Shown here piece by piece: positions 7,377 to 14,302 of a stretch of DNA of 14,325 nucleotides (positions within the stretch are counted from its first letter, which is position 1; each line of letters starts with the position of its first letter). Origin of the DNA: Fidelibacterota bacterium (GTDB lineage: Bacteria > Fidelibacterota > UBA2242); NCBI GenBank assembly GCA_003645845.1, contig QNCV01000036.1:1-14325 (forward strand). The letters run 5' to 3'. A model generated the notes under the pieces. That model did no database searches and had not been told where the DNA came from. It saw only the letters and a list, made by a program, of their open reading frames with translations. Both the position numbers and the translations under genes were made by a program.

Positions 7377-7886
7377 ATGAAAAAGGCGCTTTTCTACGGT
7401 CTGTTCGTGACCATTCTCGCTACGCAGATGGGTTGTTTTTCAGTACCGCATTTAATCTGGCCGAAAGAAGATGTATTAGCCCGGCAGGTAACGCCGGAAG
7501 CAACTCAGGCGATTTTGATTGCCAGCCGGGAAAGTGAGTTCAAAGAAAAAATTATTACTACAATTGTCGAGAATTATCAGGGTCAAAATGTAAATATCAA
7601 GATCATTGGTTTAAGTGATGTCATTGCGGAGAATCCCGCAGATTACAGAGCCGTTTTATTGATCAATACCTGTATGTCATGGGATATGGACCGCAAGGTC
7701 AATTCGTTTCTGAAAAAATATCCCGATCGGGACAATATCATCGTACTGACAACCTCCGGTAGCGGCGAATGGTTGCCGAAAAAGAAAAAGCGCTGGTTCG
7801 ATGCGATCAGTTCAGCTTCGGAAATGACCGATGTTGATCAGGTCGCGAAAGAGATTACCGAAAAGATTGATCTATTATTGAAATAA
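7377..7886 (+). CDS. Probable small lipoprotein, unknown function
   Basis: This 169-aa protein starts with MKK and a hydrophobic stretch ending QMGC, so Cys20 is a plausible lipidation site. The -3 residue is Gln rather than Leu, so the lipobox is not ideal. The mature part alternates strands and helices: AILIAS (45-50), helix, NIKIIGLSDV (73-82), YRAVLLINT (90-98), helix, NIIVLTTSGSGEW (120-132), helix, then amphipathic helix to the end. This order resembles a flavodoxin-like alpha/beta sandwich, with LTTSGSGEW where flavodoxin folds place a loop near FMN. Cofactor binding is speculative. It is the last gene of the 4561-7886 unit and is followed by a strong terminator. It probably sits in the periplasmic face of a membrane. 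Confidence 0.75.
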   Translation: MKKALFYGLFVTILATQMGCFSVPHLIWPKEDVLARQVTPEATQAILIASRESEFKEKIITTIVENYQGQNVNIKIIGLSDVIAENPADYRAVLLINTCMSWDMDRKVNSFLKKYPDRDNIIVLTTSGSGEWLPKKKKRWFDAISSASEMTDVDQVAKEITEKIDLLLK

Positions 7887-7916
7887 TATTGTTCTGAATA
7901 AAGCTGCAATAAAATT

Positions 7917-7944
7917 AAAAGGGCATGAATTTTCATGCCCTTTT
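7917..7944. terminator. Bidirectional intrinsic terminator
   Basis: The arms AAAAGGGCATGA and TCATGCCCTTTT form a perfect 12-bp stem with a 4-base loop (ATTT). The plus-strand transcript ends in TTTT and the minus-strand transcript in TTTTAATTTT. It therefore serves both the lipoprotein gene (stop at 7886, plus) and the convergent MFS gene (stop at 7989, minus). Confidence 0.85.
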
Positions 7945-7989
7945 ATCTTGGTTCTTGGCTCTTGACTCTTGGTTCTAATATCTTGTATC
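7941..7989. repeat. Degenerate period-7 tandem repeat (consensus TTGGNTC)
   Basis: Seven consecutive 7-base units all end in TC: TTTTATC, TTGGTTC, TTGGCTC, TTGACTC, TTGGTTC, TAATATC and TTGTATC. The central four (7948-7975) are the clearest. The array runs from the T-tract of the terminator to the first base of the MFS stop codon (CTA at 7989-7991 on the plus strand). Confidence 0.7.
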
Positions 7990-9278
7990 TACTCTTCCAG
8001 CTCCTCAAACTCACCGAGTGTGCGGGTGAAGATGTATATAACGGCAATTCCGATCAGAAAATGGGCGGCCAGGGCATACCAGATATATTCCGGTTGATTC
8101 CGGTTCGTAAAAAATCCAAAAAGTGATGTATAGGTAATTCCGCTCAGGGCGCCGCCCAGACCGGTGGCCAGGAAATTGGTGCCCATGTACAAGCCGGCTT
8201 TTTCTTTCGGGGCGATCCAGGTGATATATTCCTGAATCCGCGGTGAAGAGACCATTTCACCGATGGCAAAGAGAAAGATGCCCAGGAAGACAAGTGCCGG
8301 AGCGCTGATTTTTGCCAGCCCCAGAACCACAAAACCGACAGCGGACACGGCAAGACCGAATAGAAAAGTCGGCATTGCCCGGAGTTTTTCCGCCCGGCGG
8401 GAGACAAAGATCTGGAAAATCATGATAATATATCCGGTGTGAGAAATGGTCTCCCCAAGTATGCGCCAGACACCGTTTTCATCGGTATGAGAAAATATTC
8501 CGGTAAATCCGGCGCCGAAGATACTCTTGATATTCTGATACAGCAGGGCAGTATCAATATACCTGTCAATATACACCGGAACCAGATTGAAAAATGCCCA
8601 GAAGGGCAGCCAGAAGAATATACCGAGAATTATAATAAAGGATGTGAATTTCAGATCGGAAAACACAATGCCGATATCGACAAATTTCTGTTTCAGGGAT
8701 GTGCCTTCAATTTCCCGTTTGGGTTCTTTATAGAAGAAAATGGTAATCAGCAGCATCAATCCGATACTGACTGCCGCGGCAATAAAGGCGTAATTCCAGG
8801 AAATCGCCCGCAGTTTTCCGGCGACAATCGGACCGAAAGAGGCGCCCACATTGACCATGGCATAGAATATTCCGAAGCCAAGTGTCTTGTTTGTTTTATC
8901 AGTTGTAGCCCGGACTGTTCCTGATATCAACGGTTTGAATATTCCGGCGGCTAAAGCGATACTGAGCATCGTCAGTGCAATCCCCGAAAAGGATTTTGTC
9001 AGGATCAGCAGCAGGATAGAGGGCAGATAGGCCATATAAGAAATGATCAGAACTTTTTTAAAGCCAAACCGGTCGACAAAGGATCCGGAAATCAGGGGAA
9101 TCGTATAGGAAAAAAGCAGGAACAGGCTCTGCACGATTCCCAGCTGGGCCTTGGTATAGCCCAGATATTCCATGTAGATTCCGAAACCCATATAGATGCC
9201 GTAATAGGCGAAACGCTCCAGAACTTCGATGCTGTTGGCGACCCAGAATACAGGCGGGAAAGAACTGCGGTTATTCAT
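7989..9278 (-). CDS. MFS transporter with POT/PTR (proton-dependent oligopeptide transporter) features
   Basis: This 429-aa protein has about 12 hydrophobic segments. In the first helix EVLERFAYYG (residues 18-27) matches the POT-family ExxERFxYYG proton-coupling signature (E18, E21, R22, Y25, Y26). The helix 2-3 loop has the MFS motif A-like GSFVDRFGFKK (65-75). FKPLISG (114-120) matches the KP-containing helix 4 segment of POT proteins. FGIFYAMVNVGASFGP (135-150) fits helix 5. A basic central loop (184-200) divides the halves. POT members import di- and tripeptides with protons; other substrates occur, so peptide uptake is a family-based guess. The start is certain: GAGGAG lies just upstream of ATG 9278. 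It is a single-gene unit with its own promoter, divergent from the efflux operon. Confidence 0.88.
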   Translation of the reverse strand: MNNRSSFPPVFWVANSIEVLERFAYYGIYMGFGIYMEYLGYTKAQLGIVQSLFLLFSYTIPLISGSFVDRFGFKKVLIISYMAYLPSILLLILTKSFSGIALTMLSIALAAGIFKPLISGTVRATTDKTNKTLGFGIFYAMVNVGASFGPIVAGKLRAISWNYAFIAAAVSIGLMLLITIFFYKEPKREIEGTSLKQKFVDIGIVFSDLKFTSFIIILGIFFWLPFWAFFNLVPVYIDRYIDTALLYQNIKSIFGAGFTGIFSHTDENGVWRILGETISHTGYIIMIFQIFVSRRAEKLRAMPTFLFGLAVSAVGFVVLGLAKISAPALVFLGIFLFAIGEMVSSPRIQEYITWIAPKEKAGLYMGTNFLATGLGGALSGITYTSLFGFFTNRNQPEYIWYALAAHFLIGIAVIYIFTRTLGEFEELEE

Positions 9279-9315
9279 TTTCTCCTCATATTATCTTATC
9301 CAATCTATCATGGGG

Positions 9316-9344
9316 ATAGTACAAAAGGATCATATAAATGGCAA
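9316..9344 (-). promoter_or_regulatory. Candidate sigma70-type promoter for the MFS gene
   Basis: On the minus strand TTGCCA (9339-9344) and TACTAT (9316-9321) are spaced 17 bp. Transcription would start near 9309, giving a ~30-nt leader containing the GAGGAG ribosome site. By eye only. Confidence 0.5.
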
Positions 9345-9433
9345 GATTTTATAGTGTATTTGTAGTCGAAGTTTGATTGATTGTCTGGATCAGATAGAGG
9401 TGATTTATATCAAAAAAGAGTAATAATTCAGTT

Positions 9434-9471
9434 TTGACTGACAACCTTATACCTGAAACATAATCTATAAT
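9434..9471 (+). promoter_or_regulatory. Candidate promoter for the efflux operon
   Basis: TTGACT (9434-9439) precedes CATAAT (9459-9464) by 19 bp, and an exact TATAAT lies at 9466-9471 without a well-placed -35. Which -10 is used cannot be told. A perfect 8-bp tandem duplication, AATTCTGA twice (9469-9484), overlaps the downstream edge and could be a regulator site. Confidence 0.4.
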
Positions 9472-9505
9472 TCTGAAATTCTGAACAAACAGGACGGGAA
9501 ATAAC

Positions 9506-10591
9506 ATGAAGAAACTAAAAATTGTTGGTCTGATAGTATTAGTAATCCTTCTTGGCGTGGTTGGAGTTCATATGTACAAGAAAAATAACAGCCGGGATGA
9601 TAAAGGGTATAAAACATTAAAACCGGAAGTTGGAACAATCGTTGAAGAAGCCCTGGCAATCGGTACTATTACACCGGAAAATGAGATTCAGGTAAAATCC
9701 AAAATTCCGGGAATTGTTGTTGATCGGTATGTTGAAGTGGGCGATCACGTCAATATTGGCGATGTGATGGTAAAAATATTACCGGACCCGACTCCGCGCG
9801 AAGTGACGGAGGCCAGACGTGATCTGCAGATGAAGGAAGTTGATTTGAAAAATGCCAAAATTCAGTATGACAGAAACCTCAAACTTTTAAAGAAAAACCT
9901 GGTATCCGAAGAAGCTTTTGAAAACATTAAACTAAAATACGACCAGGCGAAATTAAGGCGTGACCTTGCCCGGGATCGTCTCTCGCTGATTGAAAAAGGA
10001 CACGCTGGCAAAGTCGAATCGGTTGTTAAATCACCCATTACCGGAACGGTTTTGGAAAAATTTGTCAATGAAGGCGATCCCGTTGTCCCATTAACCTCCT
10101 ATCAGCAAGGAACGCCATTATTTACGCTGGCGGATATGACTAAACTGATTTTCCGTGGTACTATTGATGAAATTGATGTTGGTAAAGTGAATGTTGGTGT
10201 CAATGCGGAATTGGAAATCGGAGCTCTGCCCGGTAAATCAATTCTTGGTCAAGTCATCCGTATTTCTCCCAAAGCCCGTAAAGAAAACAACGCCACTGTG
10301 TTTGACATCGAAATCAAGATTGTGGATACGAGAGGTGTTCACCTTCGAGCCGGTTATTCTGCAAATGCCAAGATCATTCTCAACAAAGTGGAAGATGTGC
10401 TGACCATTCCGGAAAGATTACTGATATTCTCCAATGATTCTGTTTTTGTAGAAATCGAAGACACCACCAGGGGCGCTGTGATAAAACGCCTGGTGGAAAT
10501 TGGTCTGAGCGATGGCATCAAAGCAGAAATCAGATCCGGTTTGAAAAAAGACGAATTGATTGTAGAACGTCCTCCGAAAAAAATTCAGTAA
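9506..10591 (+). CDS. HlyD/MacA-type periplasmic adaptor (membrane fusion protein)
   Basis: This 361-aa adaptor has one N-terminal membrane anchor (residues 5-22). A lipoyl half-domain (about 55-92, KSKIPGIVVDRYVEVGDHV) is followed by a coiled-coil hairpin (about 95-165), with NLVSEEAFE at the turn as in MacA/AcrA-type proteins. The second lipoyl half (170-192) reads VKSPITGTVLEKFVNEGDPV. Beta-barrel and membrane-proximal domains fill 205-355. It would connect the inner-membrane ABC permeases to an outer-membrane TolC-like channel, which is not encoded here. The ribosome site AGGACGG lies ahead of ATG 9506. It is first in the operon, 11 bp before permease 1. Family resemblance to MacA is strong but the substrate is unknown, so no gene symbol is assigned. 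Confidence 0.92.
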   Translation: MKKLKIVGLIVLVILLGVVGVHMYKKNNSRDDKGYKTLKPEVGTIVEEALAIGTITPENEIQVKSKIPGIVVDRYVEVGDHVNIGDVMVKILPDPTPREVTEARRDLQMKEVDLKNAKIQYDRNLKLLKKNLVSEEAFENIKLKYDQAKLRRDLARDRLSLIEKGHAGKVESVVKSPITGTVLEKFVNEGDPVVPLTSYQQGTPLFTLADMTKLIFRGTIDEIDVGKVNVGVNAELEIGALPGKSILGQVIRISPKARKENNATVFDIEIKIVDTRGVHLRAGYSANAKIILNKVEDVLTIPERLLIFSNDSVFVEIEDTTRGAVIKRLVEIGLSDGIKAEIRSGLKKDELIVERPPKKIQ

Positions 10592-10602
10592 GGAATTTAT
10601 TC

Positions 10603-11829
10603 GTGATAATTAAAAATGTTGTCCAGATTTTACGTGAACTGAGAAAACAGAAACTCAGAACCGTGCTGACTCTTTTCGGAATTTTCTGGGGAACGACTTC
10701 TGTAATCCTGTTGCTTTCTTTTGGAATGGCTGTCAAAGCCAGGACCTCGGAAACCATGCATGGCATGGGAGAGCAGATTTGTATTATATGGGCCGGCAGA
10801 ACCAGTATCAGCTATGGTGGCTTTCCCAAGGGACGGAATCTGAATTTTTATAATGGCGATGCCCGGTACCTAAAGGACAATGTTCCGCTGATCGGTGACA
10901 TTTCCCCACAATATACAAGAAGTTTACCGGCAAATGTTGGCGCTAAAAAACAGAGCTTTCTGGTTAGCGCTGTCTGGCCGGAGTTTAAGGAAATGCGTAA
11001 TATGATTCCCCGTGAAGGGAGTCGCTTTATCTCTCCAATTGATGAGGAGAAAAGGCGGCGGGTTGTATTCATTGGTAATGATGTGGAAAAAACCATGTTT
11101 GGCAATAAAGACGCCGTGGGTAAAATAATATATATTGATGGCATTCCTTTTACAGTCGTCGGCGTTCTCATAGAAAAGCAACAGGATAGTGATTATAGCG
11201 GTCGTGATAAAGACGCCATTTATATGCCGACGTCAACATATTTGGCAATTTACGGTGACCGGTTTATTAATAATATGGTAGCCCGGGCCAGGGATATTAA
11301 TCAAACCGATGCCATGAAAAAAGCAATCATTGCAGCGATGGCAAAGAAATATCGCTTTTCGCCGGAAGATGAACAGGCGCTGCCAATCTGGGACACTACC
11401 GAAATGGACCAGTTTCTCAACACCTTTTTTAATGGATTTACGATTTTTCTCGGTATCGTTGGTGTGATGACGCTTATCGTTGGCGGAATCGGTATTGCGA
11501 ATATTATGTATGTGATTGTCGAGGAGCGGACTTCTGAGATCGGTGTGAAACGGGCAATTGGTGCAAAGAAACGACTGATTCTTGTTCATTATCTGATTGA
11601 AACCTTTGTGATTGCATCGGTTGGCTCCATATCCGGATTTTTGTTCTCCCTGCTCTTGATTTTTGGCATCAACCAGGCGCCGTTAGAAGACTTCGTTGGT
11701 GTTTTGAAGGTAAATCCGACCATCTCTATTGCATCGATATTAATTATATCGACCATTACCTTTGTCGCCGGATGGGGTCCGGCGAAGCGCGCGTCAAATT
11801 TGGATCCGGTGGTTGCGATTAATGGATAA
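10603..11829 (+). CDS. MacB/FtsX-type ABC transporter permease 1
   Basis: This 408-aa permease starts at GTG 10603, preceded by AAGGA at a good distance. TM1 (about 21-41) is followed by a ~235-residue periplasmic MacB-type domain. Three C-terminal helices follow at about 278-304, 325-353 and 373-392. The cytoplasmic coupling segment RTSEIGVKRAIGAKK (309-323) and the ending PAKRASNLDPV are hallmarks of the MacB/LolC/FtsX superfamily. No ATPase domain is fused; the ATPase is encoded separately at 13213. These permeases work as dimers that move the periplasmic domains mechanically rather than translocating across the inner membrane. The close paralogue 14 bp downstream suggests a heterodimer. 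Confidence 0.92.
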   Translation: MIIKNVVQILRELRKQKLRTVLTLFGIFWGTTSVILLLSFGMAVKARTSETMHGMGEQICIIWAGRTSISYGGFPKGRNLNFYNGDARYLKDNVPLIGDISPQYTRSLPANVGAKKQSFLVSAVWPEFKEMRNMIPREGSRFISPIDEEKRRRVVFIGNDVEKTMFGNKDAVGKIIYIDGIPFTVVGVLIEKQQDSDYSGRDKDAIYMPTSTYLAIYGDRFINNMVARARDINQTDAMKKAIIAAMAKKYRFSPEDEQALPIWDTTEMDQFLNTFFNGFTIFLGIVGVMTLIVGGIGIANIMYVIVEERTSEIGVKRAIGAKKRLILVHYLIETFVIASVGSISGFLFSLLLIFGINQAPLEDFVGVLKVNPTISIASILIISTITFVAGWGPAKRASNLDPVVAING

Positions 11830-11843
11830 AAAGTAGAATTGTT

Positions 11844-13136
11844 ATGGCTAAAAAGATAAATGAATTAATGAAAAATCTACTGCTGACCCGTCTTTTTATC
11901 AGGGAACTGAAAAAAGAACGCCGGAAAATATTCCTGACTGTTGCCGGTATTGCCTGGGGAACATTGACAATTATCCTGCTGCTTTCCTTTGGACAGGGGT
12001 TGGCCACCCAGATGTTGCGGGGTCAAAAAGGACTGGGCAATAATATTGTCATTCTTTATGGCGGACAAACAAGCATAGAATACCGGGGATTACCCCAGGG
12101 AAGGCCTGTGCAGTTTTTTGAAGAAGATGTTGAATTGTTGGAAAACAGTATTCCTGAAATTGACAATATTGCCGGTGAATATGATGCCTGGGGCGCTGTG
12201 TATAAATACGGAGACAAAGTGGTAAATGAACGGTGCCGCGGTGTAAGTTCTGTTGGATATGAAGACATGCGCTCCCATTTCCCACAGGCTGGAGGACGGT
12301 TTATTAATGAAAATGACATCAAATACCGGCGCCGTGTTGTATTTATTGGCTGGGGCCTGAAAAAGGACTTAATCGGTGATGAAGATGCTATTGGAAAAAT
12401 GGTTTTCATTAATAATATTCCTTTTACGGTAATTGGCGTGATGCAGAAAAAAATGCAGATGGGGATGTATGGTGGGCCGGATGAAAATGTTGGTGTGATT
12501 CCATCTTCCACTTACAAGGGAATTTTTTCCAGAAATCGTTTGAGTAGAATTATTTATCAGGTCAATGATATCGATAAATCAGAATTTGTGAATCAACAGG
12601 TTCAACGGGTTCTGGCGCGAAAAAAACAATTTGACCCTGATGATAATAACGCGCTCCATTACTGGGATGTGATAAAAAATACAAAAATGACAAGACAGGC
12701 ATTTACCGGTATCACTATCTTTCTGGGTGTCATTGGCGCTATGACCCTGATCATCGCCAGTGTTGGCGTCGCCAACATCATGTATGTGACGGTAAAAAAA
12801 CGTACCCGTGAAATTGGTATCAAACGCGCGATTGGCGCAAAAAAAGCGACAATAAAAATTCAGTTTATTATTGAAGCGCTTTTGATTAATCTTTCCGGTG
12901 GATTTATCGGCGCTTCCATTGCCTATGGAATAATTAAAGCTGTGCAGAGTATCCCTCAGGAGGGGGCTGATTTCGGTAAAAACATGGCCATGCAAATCCT
13001 TGCTAATCCGGAATTTTCATGGACTGTGGCGATCAGTACGGGGACGATTTTAGGCATTGTCGGATTGTTATCCGGTTATTTTCCGGCTAAACGCGCTGCT
13101 GCTGTAGATCCGATCACTGCATTACATTATGAGTAG
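11844..13136 (+). CDS. MacB/FtsX-type ABC transporter permease 2
   Basis: This 430-aa paralogue of permease 1 has the same plan: TM1 about 28-50, a periplasmic domain about 51-288, and helices about 290-316, 338-364 and 393-412. The coupling segment is RTREIGIKRAIGAKK (320-334) and the ending is PAKRAAAVDPITAL. Parallel segments show common descent: GGQTSIEYRGLPQGR (73-87) corresponds to AGRTSISYGGFPKGR in permease 1, and RRRVVFIG is identical in both. A longer insert between the last two helices (QEGADFGKNMAMQ) distinguishes it. The start is uncertain: ATG 11844 has no good ribosome site and ATG 11871 (MKNLLLTRLF) aligns better with the N-terminus of permease 1. It is followed by 76 bp before the ATPase. 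Confidence 0.92.
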   Translation: MAKKINELMKNLLLTRLFIRELKKERRKIFLTVAGIAWGTLTIILLLSFGQGLATQMLRGQKGLGNNIVILYGGQTSIEYRGLPQGRPVQFFEEDVELLENSIPEIDNIAGEYDAWGAVYKYGDKVVNERCRGVSSVGYEDMRSHFPQAGGRFINENDIKYRRRVVFIGWGLKKDLIGDEDAIGKMVFINNIPFTVIGVMQKKMQMGMYGGPDENVGVIPSSTYKGIFSRNRLSRIIYQVNDIDKSEFVNQQVQRVLARKKQFDPDDNNALHYWDVIKNTKMTRQAFTGITIFLGVIGAMTLIIASVGVANIMYVTVKKRTREIGIKRAIGAKKATIKIQFIIEALLINLSGGFIGASIAYGIIKAVQSIPQEGADFGKNMAMQILANPEFSWTVAISTGTILGIVGLLSGYFPAKRAAAVDPITALHYE

Positions 13137-13191
13137 AGATTTAGATCCCGGGATTTTGAAAGCTTTGGAAATTTTAAAATAGAAATTACGT

Positions 13192-13206
13192 ATGAAAAAA
13201 GAGTAA
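13192..13206 (+). other. Four-codon micro-ORF (MKKE) before the ATPase gene
   Basis: ATG AAA AAA GAG TAA ends six bases before the ATPase start. Its AAAAAAGAG doubles as the likely Shine-Dalgarno of ATG 13213 (nine-base spacing). It may be chance, or it may affect translation of the ATPase. There is no ribosome site of its own. Confidence 0.25.
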
Positions 13207-13212
13207 TAAATT

Positions 13213-13875
13213 ATGATTAAACTGGAAAATATCAGAAAAGTTTACAGCACCGGGAAGGTTGATGTGGAGGCTCTTCGTGGTGTTAATCTACACATTAAAA
13301 AAGGTGATTTTGTCACAGTAATCGGACCTTCCGGTTCAGGAAAATCCACACTTATGCATATCATGGGATGTCTGGATAAACCCACGGCCGGCAGATACCA
13401 GTTGAACGGACAAAATATTCAACATCTCAACGACAACCAGTTGTCAGAGTTACGCAATCGTGAAATTGGATTTGTTTTCCAGAATTTTAATCTGCTTCCC
13501 TATGCTTCGGCCTATGAAAATGTGGAAATGCCATTGCTTTTCGCCGGCGTTGGCGGGAAAAAACGAAAAGAAAAGGTTGAGTCAATCCTGAAGAAAGTCG
13601 GTCTCGCTGATCGCATGGATCATAGACCCAATGAACTTTCCGGCGGCCAGAAGCAGCGTGTCGCAATTGCCCGAGCCCTGGTCAACGATCCCAATATTAT
13701 ACTGGCGGATGAACCCACCGGTAATCTGGACTCGACTTCCGGCCGCGAGATCATGGAATTGTTCGTCAGTCTATGGGAAGAAGGGCACACCATTGTGATG
13801 ATTACTCATGATCCACGCGCCAAAGACTACACCGAGAAGGTTGTTACAATTATCGATGGTCTGATTGAATCTTAG
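13213..13875 (+). CDS. MacB/LolD-type ABC transporter ATPase
   Basis: This 220-aa protein is a complete single nucleotide-binding domain of the usual LolD/MacB-family size. It shows Walker A GPSGSGKST (residues 38-46), Q-loop Gln90 in FVFQNFNLLP, signature LSGGQKQRVAIARAL (142-156), Walker B IILADEPTG (162-170) with catalytic Glu167, D-loop NLDS and H-loop His199 in MITHD. The segment GCLDKPTAGRY and the FNLLP motif after the Q-loop are typical of this lipoprotein/peptide export subfamily. It would hydrolyse ATP at the cytoplasmic face to drive the two permeases encoded upstream. The separate ATPase placed last, after two permeases, differs from E. coli MacB, where it is fused to a single permease. 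AAAAAAGAG nine bases upstream of ATG 13213 is the probable ribosome site. Confidence 0.95.
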   Translation: MIKLENIRKVYSTGKVDVEALRGVNLHIKKGDFVTVIGPSGSGKSTLMHIMGCLDKPTAGRYQLNGQNIQHLNDNQLSELRNREIGFVFQNFNLLPYASAYENVEMPLLFAGVGGKKRKEKVESILKKVGLADRMDHRPNELSGGQKQRVAIARALVNDPNIILADEPTGNLDSTSGREIMELFVSLWEEGHTIVMITHDPRAKDYTEKVVTIIDGLIES

Positions 13876-13899
13876 ATTGATTGGTTAAATAACTTCGTA

Positions 13900-14277
13900 T
13901 TATCCAAACAGAAAACCAAAGTAGCCGAACAGTAATCCGAATAATATCATAAATACACCCCAGTACCGTGAACCTGTTGCGAACTTCTTGTAGCGGAGAA
14001 TGGATTTAGGAAAGACGATAACCAGAATGCCGCCGATCAGCATGATCCAGGCGATCAAAGTGATCAGTACCGTCCAGTTGCCGACCCAGTGATTGTGATA
14101 ATTAACCAGGATCATACCGAAGATAATACCGAAACACCCGGCCAGGTATGTCATTGTCGGTGATTTTTCAAATTCATCCACAAATTGATTCAGATTTACC
14201 GTTTTGACCAGTACGGCGACTCCGGAGAAGATGTAAATAATTGAGATGATCTTTGCGATAAAGATTGATAAAGCCAT
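13900..14277 (-). CDS. Small integral membrane protein, four helices, unknown function
   Basis: This 125-aa protein has four predicted membrane helices (about 7-25, 42-59, 67-90, 104-123). The first loop is NLNQFVDEFEKSP. A short polar turn NYHNHWVGNW (59-68) between helices 2 and 3 contains two His and two Trp residues, and a basic loop RYKKFATGSRY (95-105) lies between helices 3 and 4. The positive loop suggests that side faces the cytoplasm. I do not recognise a named family. It lies convergent to the ATPase gene with 24 bp between the stops and no evident hairpin. The ribosome site is weak, and a 14-bp palindrome containing a TATAAA box lies 11 bp upstream of ATG 14277. Confidence 0.8.
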   Translation of the reverse strand: MALSIFIAKIISIIYIFSGVAVLVKTVNLNQFVDEFEKSPTMTYLAGCFGIIFGMILVNYHNHWVGNWTVLITLIAWIMLIGGILVIVFPKSILRYKKFATGSRYWGVFMILFGLLFGYFGFLFG

Positions 14278-14288
14278 TTCAATTCTAC

Positions 14289-14302
14289 TACTTTATAAAG
14301 TA
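14289..14302. promoter_or_regulatory. 14-bp perfect palindrome upstream of small membrane protein
   Basis: TACTTTATAAAGTA is a perfect inverted repeat without a spacer. It contains TATAAA on both strands and could be a -10 element overlapped by an operator. On the minus strand it ends 11 bp before ATG 14277, so if TATAAA is the -10 box the leader is very short or absent. Confidence 0.35.

Noticed and set aside
8439..8924. 161-codon open frame on the plus strand
   Set aside because: It is antisense to the MFS transporter, whose motifs and helices are clear; its translation has no recognisable domain.
12056..12511. 151-codon open frame on the minus strand, and similar antisense frames at 11233-11589 and 12579-12995
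   Set aside because: All lie inside the two permease genes, have biased composition and no ribosome site; they are shadows of the real genes.
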